Origin: Candidatus Lucifugimonas marina
GTDB lineage: Bacteria > Chloroflexota > Dehalococcoidia > Lucifugimonadales > Lucifugimonadaceae
DNA length: 64,000 nt
Direction of reading: 5' to 3'
Assembly: GCA_029593915.1 (NCBI GenBank)
Contig: CP046147.1
Coordinates: forward strand, 372,001-436,000
Translations under genes and position numbers: made by a program
Shown here: piece by piece, positions 1-8,887 of the stretch
Layout: every line of letters starts with the position of its first letter
Numbering within the stretch: position 1 is the stretch's first letter
Notes under the pieces: generated by a model
What the model saw: the letters and a program-made list of their open reading frames with translations, nothing else
What the model was told of the DNA's origin: nothing
The model's database searches: none

Positions 1-348
1 TTTGGGATGTCGTTTGCGGGCGGAGTTGGCTGCCAAGTGAATTTTCACCGCCAGGGCCCAGGTCCCTCCGCGTTGGTCGGGGCGCGTGCGCCATCCCGTT
101 GGCCACTACGCCGAAACATGTCTGTTACATCGTTGTCGCATTGGTGCAACAACTCTGCAACTGTTGTGAAACAAACCGTTCCTAGAGTTCAAATCAGGCG
201 AGTGAATGAGGAGACCTTCAGGTTCACCAGAACCGGGCTTTAGAAGTTCATCTCTCCAAAAGGTGGCCGTTGACCCCAAACGTGGTGGCAGCGAATTACC
301 TGAATTTGAGATTTGGTCACTGCGGTGACTCGAAAGGAACTACGGGCG
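1..348. other. Upstream region of amtB, no convincing gene
   Basis: This stretch precedes the ammonium transporter. Its only longer open frames are rich in Arg, Pro and Ser and have no ribosome-binding site, so I do not call a gene. The first 100 bases are G+C rich and contain a CCCTCCGCGTTGGTCGGGG segment that resembles the tail of the interspersed repeat near 39.06 kb. Bases 120-190 are A+T richer and probably hold the amtB promoter. I could not pick out a convincing -35/-10 pair. Confidence 0.4.
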
Positions 349-1677
349 ATGGAATACAACCCCATCCACCTGGATATCGTGTGGGTACTGTTTGCGACAG
401 TGCTTGTTTTCCTCATGCAGGCGGGATTCGCCATGCTCGAGGCCGGTGCAACTAGGGCCAAGAACGCAGCAAACATCATCATGAAGAACGTGATGGATAT
501 ATCCATCGGATCACTCGTGTTCTGGATGATCGGTTTTGGGTTCATGTTCGGAGCCAACGAAAGTGGCCTGATCGGAACCAGCAACTTCTTCTTGTCGGAT
601 ATTGATCCGTCGACAGATACGGGAATGTTCGACTTCTCGTTCTTCATCTTCCAAACAGTGTTCGCAGCTACGGCAGCGACCATTATTTCTGGTGCGGTAT
701 CAGAGCGAACAAAGTTTGGTGCGTATCTGATTTACACAATTGCAGTAACCGCGGTTATTTACCCGATCTTCGGATCATGGGTCTGGGGCGGGGGCTGGTT
801 GAGCGAGCTCGGTGACAACGGATTTATGGACTTTGCAGGGTCCACAGTTGTTCACAGTGTTGGTGGTTGGGCTGCATTAGCCGGTGCGATCGTTGTCGGC
901 CCCCGTCTCGGCAAGTTCACAGCCGATAAGTCGCCAGTGGCTATTCCAGGTCACTCGATTACTTTGGCTGCACTAGGTGTATTCATCCTCTGGTTCGGTT
1001 GGTTCGGATTCAACGCCGGTTCGACTGTTTCAGGTAACGATGTTTCTATCGCCATCATTGCGGTTACTACAAACCTTGCGGCAGCAGCTGGTGCAGTTGG
1101 CGCTATGGCACTCAGCTACATCCTCTGGAAGCGATTCGACGCTTCGATGACTCTGAACGGTGTCATTGGCGGTCTGGTTGCTATCACTGCTGGTACGGCA
1201 AACATGAGCCCGGCTATGGCTGTGATCACAGGTTTGATCGGTGGATTCGTTGTGGTCGCAGCAGTTGTACTACTCGAACGCAAGATGAAGGTCGACGACC
1301 CGGTAGGCGCTATCGCTGTTCACGGTTTTGCAGGTGCATGGGGCACGATCGCAGTTGGTCTATTCGCTTCGGCTTCTTACGGCGGAGTTGATGGTCTCTT
1401 CTTCGGTGGTGGAGCTGGACAGTTGATTGTTCAGATCACCGGTGTGGTTGCAGCGTTTGCGTTCGTATTCCCAACATCGTTCATCGTCTTCAAGGCGATC
1501 GACATGACGATTGGTATGCGAGCTTCGGACGAAGATCAGATTCGTGGACTCGACATTAGTGAGCACGAAGCTGCGGGTTACCCGGACTTCGCCCCGTCGA
1601 TCCCACTGTCTTCATCTTCGGCATCGCCAGTTCCATCAGGAGCGGCTGTCGACGAACCGACAAAGATAGACAGCTAG
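349..1677 (+). CDS. amtB: Ammonium transporter, Amt/MEP family
   Basis: This is a channel-type ammonium/ammonia transporter of the cytoplasmic membrane, about 442 residues with some eleven membrane segments, normal for the family. Visible hallmarks are the conserved Asp in MDFAGSTVVH followed by the first pore histidine, and the second pore histidine in GAIAVHGFAGAWG. I start at ATG 349, preceded by AAGGA about 10 bases upstream, rather than at GTG 313, because the extra residues look non-native and the family begins close to the first membrane helix. A short acidic, Ser-rich cytoplasmic tail follows the last helix. A PII protein lies 0.5 kb downstream on the same strand, the usual partner that blocks the pore when nitrogen is plentiful. 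Confidence 0.96.
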   Translation: MEYNPIHLDIVWVLFATVLVFLMQAGFAMLEAGATRAKNAANIIMKNVMDISIGSLVFWMIGFGFMFGANESGLIGTSNFFLSDIDPSTDTGMFDFSFFIFQTVFAATAATIISGAVSERTKFGAYLIYTIAVTAVIYPIFGSWVWGGGWLSELGDNGFMDFAGSTVVHSVGGWAALAGAIVVGPRLGKFTADKSPVAIPGHSITLAALGVFILWFGWFGFNAGSTVSGNDVSIAIIAVTTNLAAAAGAVGAMALSYILWKRFDASMTLNGVIGGLVAITAGTANMSPAMAVITGLIGGFVVVAAVVLLERKMKVDDPVGAIAVHGFAGAWGTIAVGLFASASYGGVDGLFFGGGAGQLIVQITGVVAAFAFVFPTSFIVFKAIDMTIGMRASDEDQIRGLDISEHEAAGYPDFAPSIPLSSSSASPVPSGAAVDEPTKIDS

Positions 1678-1818
1678 ACATATTTCGCCATTGCCCCTCC
1701 GGCTTGGCCCCCTGAAGTTGGGCTGGAGCGGGCAGTGTGCATTGCGATCTAGCTACTACACAAAACGATCTAAACGACTCAAGAAAAATTACGGCAGGCA
1801 AATTCAAAGGTGACGAAG

Positions 1819-2121
1819 GTGAACGCAGAAAACGCACTATCCCTAAATCACGACCTGTTTCAAATTCAGTTCAAGGGAAAGCCCCTCGACCTCACTCCAC
1901 GCGAGTACGATCTGCTCGCAGTTCTCATCCAAGAAACACAGCGTGTTGTTGGTAGGGCGGAGTTACTGCGTAGAGTCTGGGGAGATGGGAAGGCACTCGT
2001 TCGGGTTGTCGACACGTATATATGTCGATTACGGGCGAAACTGCAAGACGCAGGCCACCCTGGAATTTCCGTTGCGAGGAAACGTGGTTATCGTCTCATC
2101 GCAACTAAAGACGAGCCGTAG
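1819..2121 (+). CDS. Stand-alone OmpR/PhoB-type winged-helix regulator
   Basis: About 100 residues form a single DNA-binding winged helix of the response-regulator C-terminal type: the LTPREYDLLAVL helix, the VVGRAELLRRVWG recognition region, RVVDTYICRLRAKL and the wing motif ARKRGYRLIA. There is no receiver domain in front of it and no room for one, so it is not a classical response regulator. GTG 1819 is favoured because AAAGG lies 7 bases upstream; GTG 1810 would add three residues. It sits between amtB and the PII gene, which suggests a role in nitrogen-responsive transcription. That role is inference. Confidence 0.85.
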   Translation: MNAENALSLNHDLFQIQFKGKPLDLTPREYDLLAVLIQETQRVVGRAELLRRVWGDGKALVRVVDTYICRLRAKLQDAGHPGISVARKRGYRLIATKDEP

Positions 2122-2203
2122 GTCGCAATTTAGTTCAATGCTTCTAACTAGGCATTTCAAGCGAATGATTAGTCAGCGGCAAATATGAAAGGACGGGAGT
2201 CCG

Positions 2204-2545
2204 ATGAAAGAAATTACAGCGATTATTCAACCAGTTCGACTGGGACCAGTGCGAGAGGCACTGTCGTTGGTCGGAGTGACAGGAATGACAATCTCGGATG
2301 CACGAGGTTTTGGTTCGCAGGGTGGCTCAGTCGACACCTACAGAGGTGTCGAGTATCGAGTCGACTACGTTCCAAAGATCAAGCTCGACATTGTTGTTAG
2401 CGAACCATTTGTTGAACCGACTATCGATGCGATTATCGAGGCAGCTCGAACCGACGTTGTTGGTGACGGCAAGATTTGGGTGAAGGAAGTCGAAACTGTC
2501 ATCCGTGTCCGAACAGGTGAGAAAGACGAAACAGCTCTTAACTAG
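2204..2545 (+). CDS. glnK: Nitrogen regulatory protein PII
   Basis: This 113-residue protein matches PII signal proteins over its whole length. The T-loop YRGVEYRVDYVPK carries Tyr51, the uridylylation or adenylylation site in other bacteria. The GFGSQ and VRTGEKDE segments correspond to the nucleotide-binding loops. A strong AAGGACGGGAG ribosome-binding site precedes the ATG. PII senses ATP/ADP and 2-oxoglutarate and, when encoded beside amtB, normally gates the transporter. Calling it GlnK rather than GlnB rests on the amtB linkage only. Confidence 0.95.
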   Translation: MKEITAIIQPVRLGPVREALSLVGVTGMTISDARGFGSQGGSVDTYRGVEYRVDYVPKIKLDIVVSEPFVEPTIDAIIEAARTDVVGDGKIWVKEVETVIRVRTGEKDETALN

Positions 2546-2590
2546 ATTGCTAGCCAGCCTGATTTTTAGAGGATCGGCACAGTGGTGTTG

Positions 2591-2733
2591 TCATTCTGAA
2601 CTTGATTCAGAATAGTTTTCACAGAGTGCAGTTTGCGATCTATGCGAAAACGTCGGTGGGCGCGGAATGTAGTCGCTGGTTAGTTTGATTACTCGAATTT
2701 GGTTACCGATTCTGAATCGAGTTCAGAATGACA
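2591..2733. repeat. Pair of inverted hairpin repeats between glnK and the TPP enzyme
   Basis: ATTCTGAA-CTTGA-TTCAGAAT (2593-2613) and ATTCTGAA-TCGAG-TTCAGAAT (2709-2729) are both perfect 8-bp stems with 5-base loops. With flanking bases the two copies are reverse complements of each other (CATTCTGAA at the left, TTCAGAATG at the right), so the roughly 140-bp segment has terminal inverted repeats like a MITE. The convergent neighbours could also use the hairpins as transcription stops. No coding frame is seen inside. Confidence 0.6.
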
Positions 2734-2795
2734 GTCGTCAGGTCTGTACCTAGCTTTTGAAATAGCTCTATAGAAACGAGATCGAATTGCCGCGT

Positions 2796-4604
2796 TTAGG
2801 TTGACGCTGGCGGTGGTTCGATCTCGTTTCGCGCCTGTTCATATTCGGCTCGACGATCTTCCAAATAGGTCGGAATAGGTACGTCCCACCATCCGACTAC
2901 TGTGCTTCCTGAATTAGGGAAGTCTCGGGCTACTTTTACTTCGACCAGCGATGGACCATCGTGTTCGAGCGCTCTCTGTACGGCTGCTTGAATATCGTCG
3001 GGTTTGTCTACTGACTCGGAGTAGAGTCCGAATCCTTTGGCGATAGCTACGAAATCGGGAGATTTCTTGTCGTCCCAATCGGTAGCAATGGCTCGATCTT
3101 CGCCAAATTCTGCCATTTGGAGATCACGTATCGAGTACCAGCCGTAGTTGTTGAGCAGTACGACAACTACATTAATTCCGTACTCCATTGCAGTTGCCAT
3201 TTCCTGCATGGTCATCATGAAATCGCCATCGCCAATTACCGCAACAACCTGCTGGTCGGGAGCAGCGAGTTTTGCGCCCATCGCCGCCGGGTATGCCCAA
3301 CCCATTGTTGAAAATCCGCCAGAAGTCAGATTGGTTTTTGGTTCGTAGAACGGGAATTCGAGAACACATGCCTGGGCGTGACCAGATGAGGTCACGACAA
3401 TCGCATCACGATCAAGAATTTCTCTTAGTTCTTTGTAGAAGCGCGGAACGGTAGGGGGGACTGCTTCTGATTCACGAAGTTCAGCCGTTTCGTCTAGCCA
3501 GTCGCCTCTTAGTTGCTGAATTTCGCCGTAGTAGATCGTTGATTGATAGTCGAACGCATATTCGCGTTCTTGCAGTTCGTTATTAATTGCCGATAGGGAT
3601 TTTTTCGCATCGCCTTGAATAGCGAGTTCTAACTCGTAGTTTTTGCCGAGCTCTCGCTGGTCGATATCAATTTGAATGAGTTTGGTCGCATCGGTAGCGA
3701 ACGTGGTGTTTGCTCTGAACGATGATGCGACCTGATCGGCAAAGCGAGTACCAACGGCAAGGATTACATCTGCCGAAGTGGTTAGTGCGTTACCGATTGA
3801 TGTGCCTTTTGTTCCGAGATGCCAGCCGTACAGCGGATGATCTTCAGGAAAACATCCCTTGCCTTGCAGAGTTGTGACAACTGCTGCTCCAGTTCGTTCA
3901 GCAAGCTCGACCAACGCTGGTTCAGCGTTGGCAAGAGTTACACCACCGCCAGCCACGATTACTGGTCGTTCGGCTGATGTGAGTAGATTGGCTGCTTCTT
4001 CAACAGCTTTCAGAGCTTCGGCGGAAAGTTCTTGTACTTCCAGAGAGTTAGTTGGAACAGGATCGGGAACTTCATCGGATTCTGCTTGAACGTCCATCGG
4101 CAAACTGACGAATGTTGGGCCCGGTCGACCGGTGGTCATCTGTTTGAACGCATCAGCAAGATCGTCGTGCAACGCCTTCTGAGAACGCGGTCGATAGCTT
4201 GCTTTTACGAGTGGTTCGAGGGCAGACGGAACATCGGCAGGTCGCTTTCTTTCGACTTCCTGAAGCACGCCTCGACCCTCCATGTATGTATGGGTCTCAC
4301 CTGAAATTACGAGTGCTGCGGTTGAATCGACGTAGCTCGCACCGAGTCCGATGGCGGTGTTCAATGCTCCGGGCCCAATCGATGTAAATACGGCTAACGG
4401 CTTGCCGGTGACTCTGTAGTAACCGTCGGCTATATGGACCGCACTTTGCTCGTGGCGAACTTGAAGAATCTTGATCTGATCTTGAACAGTACGAAAAGCA
4501 TCGATCATCGCCACAATGCCATGGCCTAGTATACCGACTAAATATGGCACTTTTTCAGCGAGTAGGCGGTCTCTCACTATTTCGCCACCAGTTCGATTCG
4601 TCAC
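2796..4604 (-). CDS. Thiamine pyrophosphate enzyme, acetolactate-synthase-like
   Basis: This 602-residue protein has the three-domain layout of acetolactate synthase and relatives. The N-terminal pyrimidine-binding domain carries the catalytic Glu52 in VRHEQSA. A middle domain spans about 200-345. The C-terminal pyrophosphate-binding domain holds the metal motif from GDGDF (about 458) to LLNN. Having Glu rather than Val at position 52 argues against glyoxylate carboligase. The exact substrate cannot be read from sequence: 2-oxoacid decarboxylase or carboligase, or sulfoacetaldehyde acetyltransferase-like activity, are options. The start is GTG with GAGGA about 10 bases upstream. No ilvN-type regulatory subunit is adjacent, so a branched-chain biosynthetic role is less likely. 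Confidence 0.85.
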   Translation of the reverse strand: MTNRTGGEIVRDRLLAEKVPYLVGILGHGIVAMIDAFRTVQDQIKILQVRHEQSAVHIADGYYRVTGKPLAVFTSIGPGALNTAIGLGASYVDSTAALVISGETHTYMEGRGVLQEVERKRPADVPSALEPLVKASYRPRSQKALHDDLADAFKQMTTGRPGPTFVSLPMDVQAESDEVPDPVPTNSLEVQELSAEALKAVEEAANLLTSAERPVIVAGGGVTLANAEPALVELAERTGAAVVTTLQGKGCFPEDHPLYGWHLGTKGTSIGNALTTSADVILAVGTRFADQVASSFRANTTFATDATKLIQIDIDQRELGKNYELELAIQGDAKKSLSAINNELQEREYAFDYQSTIYYGEIQQLRGDWLDETAELRESEAVPPTVPRFYKELREILDRDAIVVTSSGHAQACVLEFPFYEPKTNLTSGGFSTMGWAYPAAMGAKLAAPDQQVVAVIGDGDFMMTMQEMATAMEYGINVVVVLLNNYGWYSIRDLQMAEFGEDRAIATDWDDKKSPDFVAIAKGFGLYSESVDKPDDIQAAVQRALEHDGPSLVEVKVARDFPNSGSTVVGWWDVPIPTYLEDRRAEYEQARNEIEPPPAST

Positions 4605-4739
4605 TTTGAGTAATCCTCACCCAATATTTATATAAGCCAATTGCCACGTTGCCGCAGCAGCGTCCATTGTGAACAGATCGGTCGGTACACTTGTTAGTAC
4701 GTGAGCCGCAATCGTACCGGCTAAAAGGGCTGAAAGTTT

Positions 4740-5156
4740 TTGCCAAAGCGAGCAAAACATAAATTCATGCGAACGATTTCATCGTTCGTGGTTAGCTTTG
4801 CGCCAGTTTTCATGGTGCTCGGTTTGCTGACACCTGTTTTCGGGCCGGCTATCGACCACCACTACGTGGATCGATCTCCTGCTCACGCTCACGTATTCGT
4901 TGGTGAAGAGACGAATTTGCACGACCACTCGCTTGCCAACCACGACCACGAGGCTGGCGAAACAACTAGCGATGGCATTTCGATTGCTAGTTCATCTGCT
5001 ACGTCTGCTCATGGCCCATTGACGTTAGATGGAGCCACTCTGGAGTCGACGGTTCCGGACCTCGACACCCATCTGATCGCAATTCACGTTGGAGAACCCC
5101 CTGTCCCCGACGACAATGCGGTCACTCCGTTGGATAGACCTCCCCGCCGCGCCTAA
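4740..5156 (+). CDS. Histidine-rich secreted or membrane-anchored protein
   Basis: I do not recognise a family. The 138-residue product has one hydrophobic segment (about residues 12-38, signal peptide or anchor) followed by a polar region with many His residues (IDHHYVD, HAHVF, LHDHSLANHDHE) and a Pro/Arg end, DRPPRRA. The His pattern fits metal binding, most likely copper given the CopC/CopD gene downstream. The start is TTG 4740 with AAAGGG about 10 bases upstream; ATG 4767 is the alternative and keeps the hydrophobic segment. It is probably the first gene of the copper cluster. Confidence 0.6.
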   Translation: MPKRAKHKFMRTISSFVVSFAPVFMVLGLLTPVFGPAIDHHYVDRSPAHAHVFVGEETNLHDHSLANHDHEAGETTSDGISIASSSATSAHGPLTLDGATLESTVPDLDTHLIAIHVGEPPVPDDNAVTPLDRPPRRA

Positions 5157-5241
5157 TAACGCAATTTATTGAGGTTTATTTGAATCGATCGACATCACGC
5201 GTAGAAAGTGTGGTCGACGATTCACAGTCGAGAGTTAAGAA

Positions 5242-6288
5242 ATGTCTTTATTACGATGGCGCACACGCGCCGCACTTTTACTTACGGTTTTATTTGCTGT
5301 GCTCGGTACAAGCACAGCGCTTGCCCATGAAGGGCGGGACGTTGGTGACTACAACTTTGTAGTTGGGTTCTTGAATGAACCTGCAGTTGAGGGAATGCTC
5401 AACGGTGTGTCGATTCGGATTACTGCTCTAGAGACCGAAGATGATCACGGTGATCACGGCGCTGGCATGGATATGGGCGACGGGATGGCGATGGGGGGCG
5501 AGATAGATCTTGTTTCGCACGGCGGTGTGTTTGTTGATGAATTGGCAGCCGGCGCTCACTACGAGTTCACATTTGACCACGATTTCGAGAATCTAACTGT
5601 TCCATTCCATGCTCACCCAATCGAAACTCAAGGTTCGATCATGGTTGGTCACGAGGGTGAACTTGCCGGTGAAGTCGTCATTGAAATTCATGAGAATGGA
5701 TTTCAGCCAGCGATGGTTATGATTCAGGCCGGAACGATAGTCAAGTTCGAAAACCACATGAGTGAAGCCACCGTGGTTATGAGTGGGCCACTTGGCGATG
5801 CAGCACCTGCTGCTGAAGATTCGCACACAGCTTCAAACGCGGTGCTGGGTTTAACAACTCTTCAAGTAGAGGTTACGCATGTGGCGTCTTCCGTATCTCA
5901 AATTATGGATTTGAAAGAAGCTTGGAATTCACCCGGTCAGTACAAAGCCGAGTTCATTCCAACTGCTCCCGGACCGTACAATTTCCGATTCTTCGGAGAT
6001 ATAGATGGACAGGTTGTTGATGAGAGTTTTGAATCGAGTAATACAACGTTCGACGAAGTGACCCCTGCCACCGAGATCCAATTCCCAGTTCAGATTTCCG
6101 CTCCACGAGAAACAGAAAATGCTGCTAGGGGAGCACTTGATACCGCAAACTCTGCGGCAGTTGACGCATCAGATGCCTCTGATTCAGCGTCGACAGCTAC
6201 TCTGCTGGGTATTGTTGCGCTGATTCTTGGCTTACTTGGATTGATACTCGGTGGTTTGGCATTCCAGCGTTCAGGTAAAAAGGCGTAA
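5242..6288 (+). CDS. Membrane-anchored cupredoxin-like protein with His/Met-rich segment
   Basis: The 348-residue product starts with a signal peptide ending near LAHEG. A His/Met-rich stretch at about 67-86 (DDHGDHGAGMDMGDGM) resembles copper-binding segments. A cupredoxin-like beta region follows (GFQPAMVMIQAGTIVKFEN), then a spacer rich in Ala/Ser/Asp and a C-terminal membrane anchor (about 320-342) ending in basic residues. I see no Cys for a classical type 1 copper site. It is exported and held on the outer face of the membrane. It lies upstream of and in line with the CopC-CopD-cytochrome gene, so copper handling or electron transfer is the likely role. Confidence 0.7.
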   Translation: MSLLRWRTRAALLLTVLFAVLGTSTALAHEGRDVGDYNFVVGFLNEPAVEGMLNGVSIRITALETEDDHGDHGAGMDMGDGMAMGGEIDLVSHGGVFVDELAAGAHYEFTFDHDFENLTVPFHAHPIETQGSIMVGHEGELAGEVVIEIHENGFQPAMVMIQAGTIVKFENHMSEATVVMSGPLGDAAPAAEDSHTASNAVLGLTTLQVEVTHVASSVSQIMDLKEAWNSPGQYKAEFIPTAPGPYNFRFFGDIDGQVVDESFESSNTTFDEVTPATEIQFPVQISAPRETENAARGALDTANSAAVDASDASDSASTATLLGIVALILGLLGLILGGLAFQRSGKKA

Positions 6289-6309
6289 CAACCGCTTTAG
6301 GAGAACTTA

Positions 6310-6495
6310 ATGACACCGATTCCGTTTGATATGACTTTCATACCGCTGCTCCACGGAGTGGGCGGCGCGTATGACGAGGCGATAATTTTCGGCGGAATCG
6401 GTGTGCTCTTAATTGGTCTTGGCTATCTCTCGTGGAGGGCAAGCAAGGGCAAAGAGGAGCGACGCAAGAAGCGGAAGGCTCGGCGTAAACGTTGA
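6310..6495 (+). CDS. Small single-span membrane protein
   Basis: This 61-residue protein has one transmembrane segment (about 25-43, IIFGGIGVLLIGLGYLSW) followed by a strongly basic tail (KGKEERRKKRKARRKR). A good AGGAG ribosome-binding site sits 6 bases before ATG 6310. Its TGA stop overlaps the TTG start of the next gene as TTGA, so translation is probably coupled. The position suggests it is an accessory subunit of the copper/cytochrome protein. I know no family for it. Confidence 0.65.
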   Translation: MTPIPFDMTFIPLLHGVGGAYDEAIIFGGIGVLLIGLGYLSWRASKGKEERRKKRKARRKR

Positions 6496-8846
6496 TTCGG
6501 CCTATCACCAAAAATGGCATTCGATCAAAACTTCTACTATGGCTGGTGGCTCTGGCGTCGTTGTTCGCGCTGATCGCAACACCAAGTCGGTCGGTGGATG
6601 CTCACGCCAACCAGATTAATTCGAACCCTGCGCCTAATAGAGAATTAGAAACATCGCCCGACCGTGTAATCGTTTGGTACAGCGAGCCAATTGAGGAATC
6701 GTTCAGTGTCGTGACGGTACTGAACTCGGCTGCCCAACGTGTCGATCTTGACGATTCAGCACGTGATCCGTCTGAACCGTCTGCGATGTCGGTCGGCCTT
6801 CCTGAACTTGAAAACGGAACATACACGGTCGTATGGAAGAACCTTTCATCTGTGGATGGTCACAAAGTAATCGGGTCATTCGTATTCGCTGTTGGAGAAC
6901 CGCTTTCGGCGGGTGCTCAGATTGCAGATGCCGAACAGCCGTTGCTGCAGACCGTTGCCGATCCATGGCTCAGATGGCTCGTGTTTCTTACAGCAGCGAT
7001 CGTTCTGGGTGGTCTGACGTTCGAGCTGATTATCGGCATTCCTGTTATTTATAGCGAAACTGCCCGAGATAGCTGGCAAACGGCGGGAGTCGCCGTTTCT
7101 GCGGCGTGGTCGAAAATAGCTTTTATTTCGCTATTCGTGCTGATTCTGGCGCTGGTGGGTCAACTACTACAGCAGGCCAGTGTTCTATCTGGAAATCCGG
7201 TACTTGAGCCTGATTTTGAAGTGTTGCGATCTGTCGCATTTGAAAGTGGTTGGGGACGTCTGTGGGCGTACCGTTTGATCGCTGCAATCGGCATCGGCGT
7301 TCTGTTCGTTCTTGCAATAAGTGCTGCCGCCCCTATCGAGGTGTATGAATCTGATGATGAAGATGCCGAGCCTGAGCTGGAAAGTGCACTAACAGCCGAT
7401 TCGATAGTTGCTCAAATCGCCGCCGTACTAGGATTGGTGTTCCTTGGATTGATTGCCGCGAGTAGTCACAACGCTGCTGCACCGTCTGAAATCAAAATGC
7501 TGGCTACAGCGACCGATTTCATTCACCTTGTGGCTTCGATGGCATGGCTTGGTGGAGTCATTTATCTAGCGATCGCCGTTCCTGTCTTCGTTCGTGAACT
7601 TGGTATATCGATAGCTTCTGAAGTATTTGAATCTGCTGTAGCGAGATTCACCGTTCTGGGGCTACTCAGCGCAGGAATTCTGGTGATCACTGGAATTTTT
7701 TCCAGTTACATGCAGGTCACGATTCCGGCTGCTGTATCGACTCCATATGGATGGTTCCTTGTAGGCAAAATCGCTCTTCTAATTCCACTGTTTGGATTCG
7801 CCGCATACAACGGATTCAGGCTGGCGAGACGATTTGGAATTGGCGGCGAGAGGGCGTTTGGCAGATCGATGTTGATCGAAGCCGCTCTCGCAGTGCTGGT
7901 TTTCGCATCTGTAGGTTGGTTGGCGAGTTTGGAACCGGCTCGACAATATGCGGGTCGAATGGGAATTGGTGCAGAAGAGAAGGCTGTCTATCAAGACTCG
8001 GATAGCGGAACGGATTTCGACATCAAAATCGATCCCGCTGAAGTAGGCAAGAACGACGTTATCGTTCGCCTCACCAAGCCGACTGGCGAAGTAATCGACA
8101 ATGCTGTCGATGTTCGTGTTCGATTAAAATTTGTCGATGACGATCTTGGCGAACCGCTAGTTTCACTCAGAGACACCGGAGCTGGTATCTGGCGATTGGA
8201 CGACGCATTGCTGAATATCGCCGGTGAGTATCAGGCTGAAATTGTTGTGCAGCGACCCGATGCGTTCGACGCTCGCTCGGCGTTCCGGTTCGATGCTCGT
8301 TCGGCTGCAACTGCAGCTGATGCGATCACCCCCGATACGGAAACTGCAAACTTGCTGTTTGGCTTGCAACTGCTGCTAATAGGTGGATTAGTTGTAGTGG
8401 TGGCAGTTCGTGGCAAGCTAGTGCCGGCAGTGTTCGTGAACATCAGTCCTCATTTGGGACTCGCTGCACCGGGTATCGTCGTTTCAGTCGTTGGTTTGCT
8501 GTTTGTTTTGAATGTTCAGGTACTGCGAATTGGGCTGAGTGAGGACATACGTAATCCGTATCCTCCAACCGCCGAATCGGTTGCTATTGGAAAACCGGTC
8601 TACGCTACTGCCTGTGTCGCCTGTCATGGAGTCAGTGGGCTAGGCGATGGTCCTGCTGGCGCGGGCTTGCCAAAGCCCCCAGCTGATTTGTTTGTGCACG
8701 TGCCGCTACACAGCGACACGATTCTGTTTGAGTTCATTCGTGACGGTATTGCGCAAGCTGGCATGCCCGGACAGGACGGCGTTCTGACGGAAGACGAGAT
8801 GTGGCATCTCGTGAACTATCTGCGAGCCGACTTCGACGGTCGTTAG
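6492..8846 (+). CDS. CopC-CopD-cytochrome c fusion protein
   Basis: This 784-residue protein joins three modules. After a signal segment, a CopC domain begins at DAHANQ and runs to DGHKVIGSFVFAV (about 36-132); its near-N-terminal His and the later His match CopC copper ligands. A CopD multi-span membrane region follows (about 155-480), then a soluble beta-rich stretch, one or two more membrane helices, and a C-terminal cytochrome c domain with the CVACH haem site and a candidate axial Met in QAGMPGQ. CopC/CopD proteins bind or import copper on the outer face of the membrane. The haem domain suggests copper delivery to, or electron exchange with, the respiratory chain. The TTG start overlaps the preceding stop. 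Confidence 0.88.
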   Translation: MIRPITKNGIRSKLLLWLVALASLFALIATPSRSVDAHANQINSNPAPNRELETSPDRVIVWYSEPIEESFSVVTVLNSAAQRVDLDDSARDPSEPSAMSVGLPELENGTYTVVWKNLSSVDGHKVIGSFVFAVGEPLSAGAQIADAEQPLLQTVADPWLRWLVFLTAAIVLGGLTFELIIGIPVIYSETARDSWQTAGVAVSAAWSKIAFISLFVLILALVGQLLQQASVLSGNPVLEPDFEVLRSVAFESGWGRLWAYRLIAAIGIGVLFVLAISAAAPIEVYESDDEDAEPELESALTADSIVAQIAAVLGLVFLGLIAASSHNAAAPSEIKMLATATDFIHLVASMAWLGGVIYLAIAVPVFVRELGISIASEVFESAVARFTVLGLLSAGILVITGIFSSYMQVTIPAAVSTPYGWFLVGKIALLIPLFGFAAYNGFRLARRFGIGGERAFGRSMLIEAALAVLVFASVGWLASLEPARQYAGRMGIGAEEKAVYQDSDSGTDFDIKIDPAEVGKNDVIVRLTKPTGEVIDNAVDVRVRLKFVDDDLGEPLVSLRDTGAGIWRLDDALLNIAGEYQAEIVVQRPDAFDARSAFRFDARSAATAADAITPDTETANLLFGLQLLLIGGLVVVVAVRGKLVPAVFVNISPHLGLAAPGIVVSVVGLLFVLNVQVLRIGLSEDIRNPYPPTAESVAIGKPVYATACVACHGVSGLGDGPAGAGLPKPPADLFVHVPLHSDTILFEFIRDGIAQAGMPGQDGVLTEDEMWHLVNYLRADFDGR

Positions 8847-8887
8847 ACCGCCGGTACGTAACTTGGAATGACTGAGAACGGCGAGTG

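Noticed and set aside
7..243. 78-residue frame at the window start
   Set aside because: It is Arg/Pro/Ser-rich, has no ribosome-binding site and shows no likeness to a known family; it overlaps the presumed amtB promoter region.
2796..4604. Glyoxylate carboligase for the TPP enzyme
   Set aside because: The catalytic Glu is present at position 52, where glyoxylate carboligase has Val.
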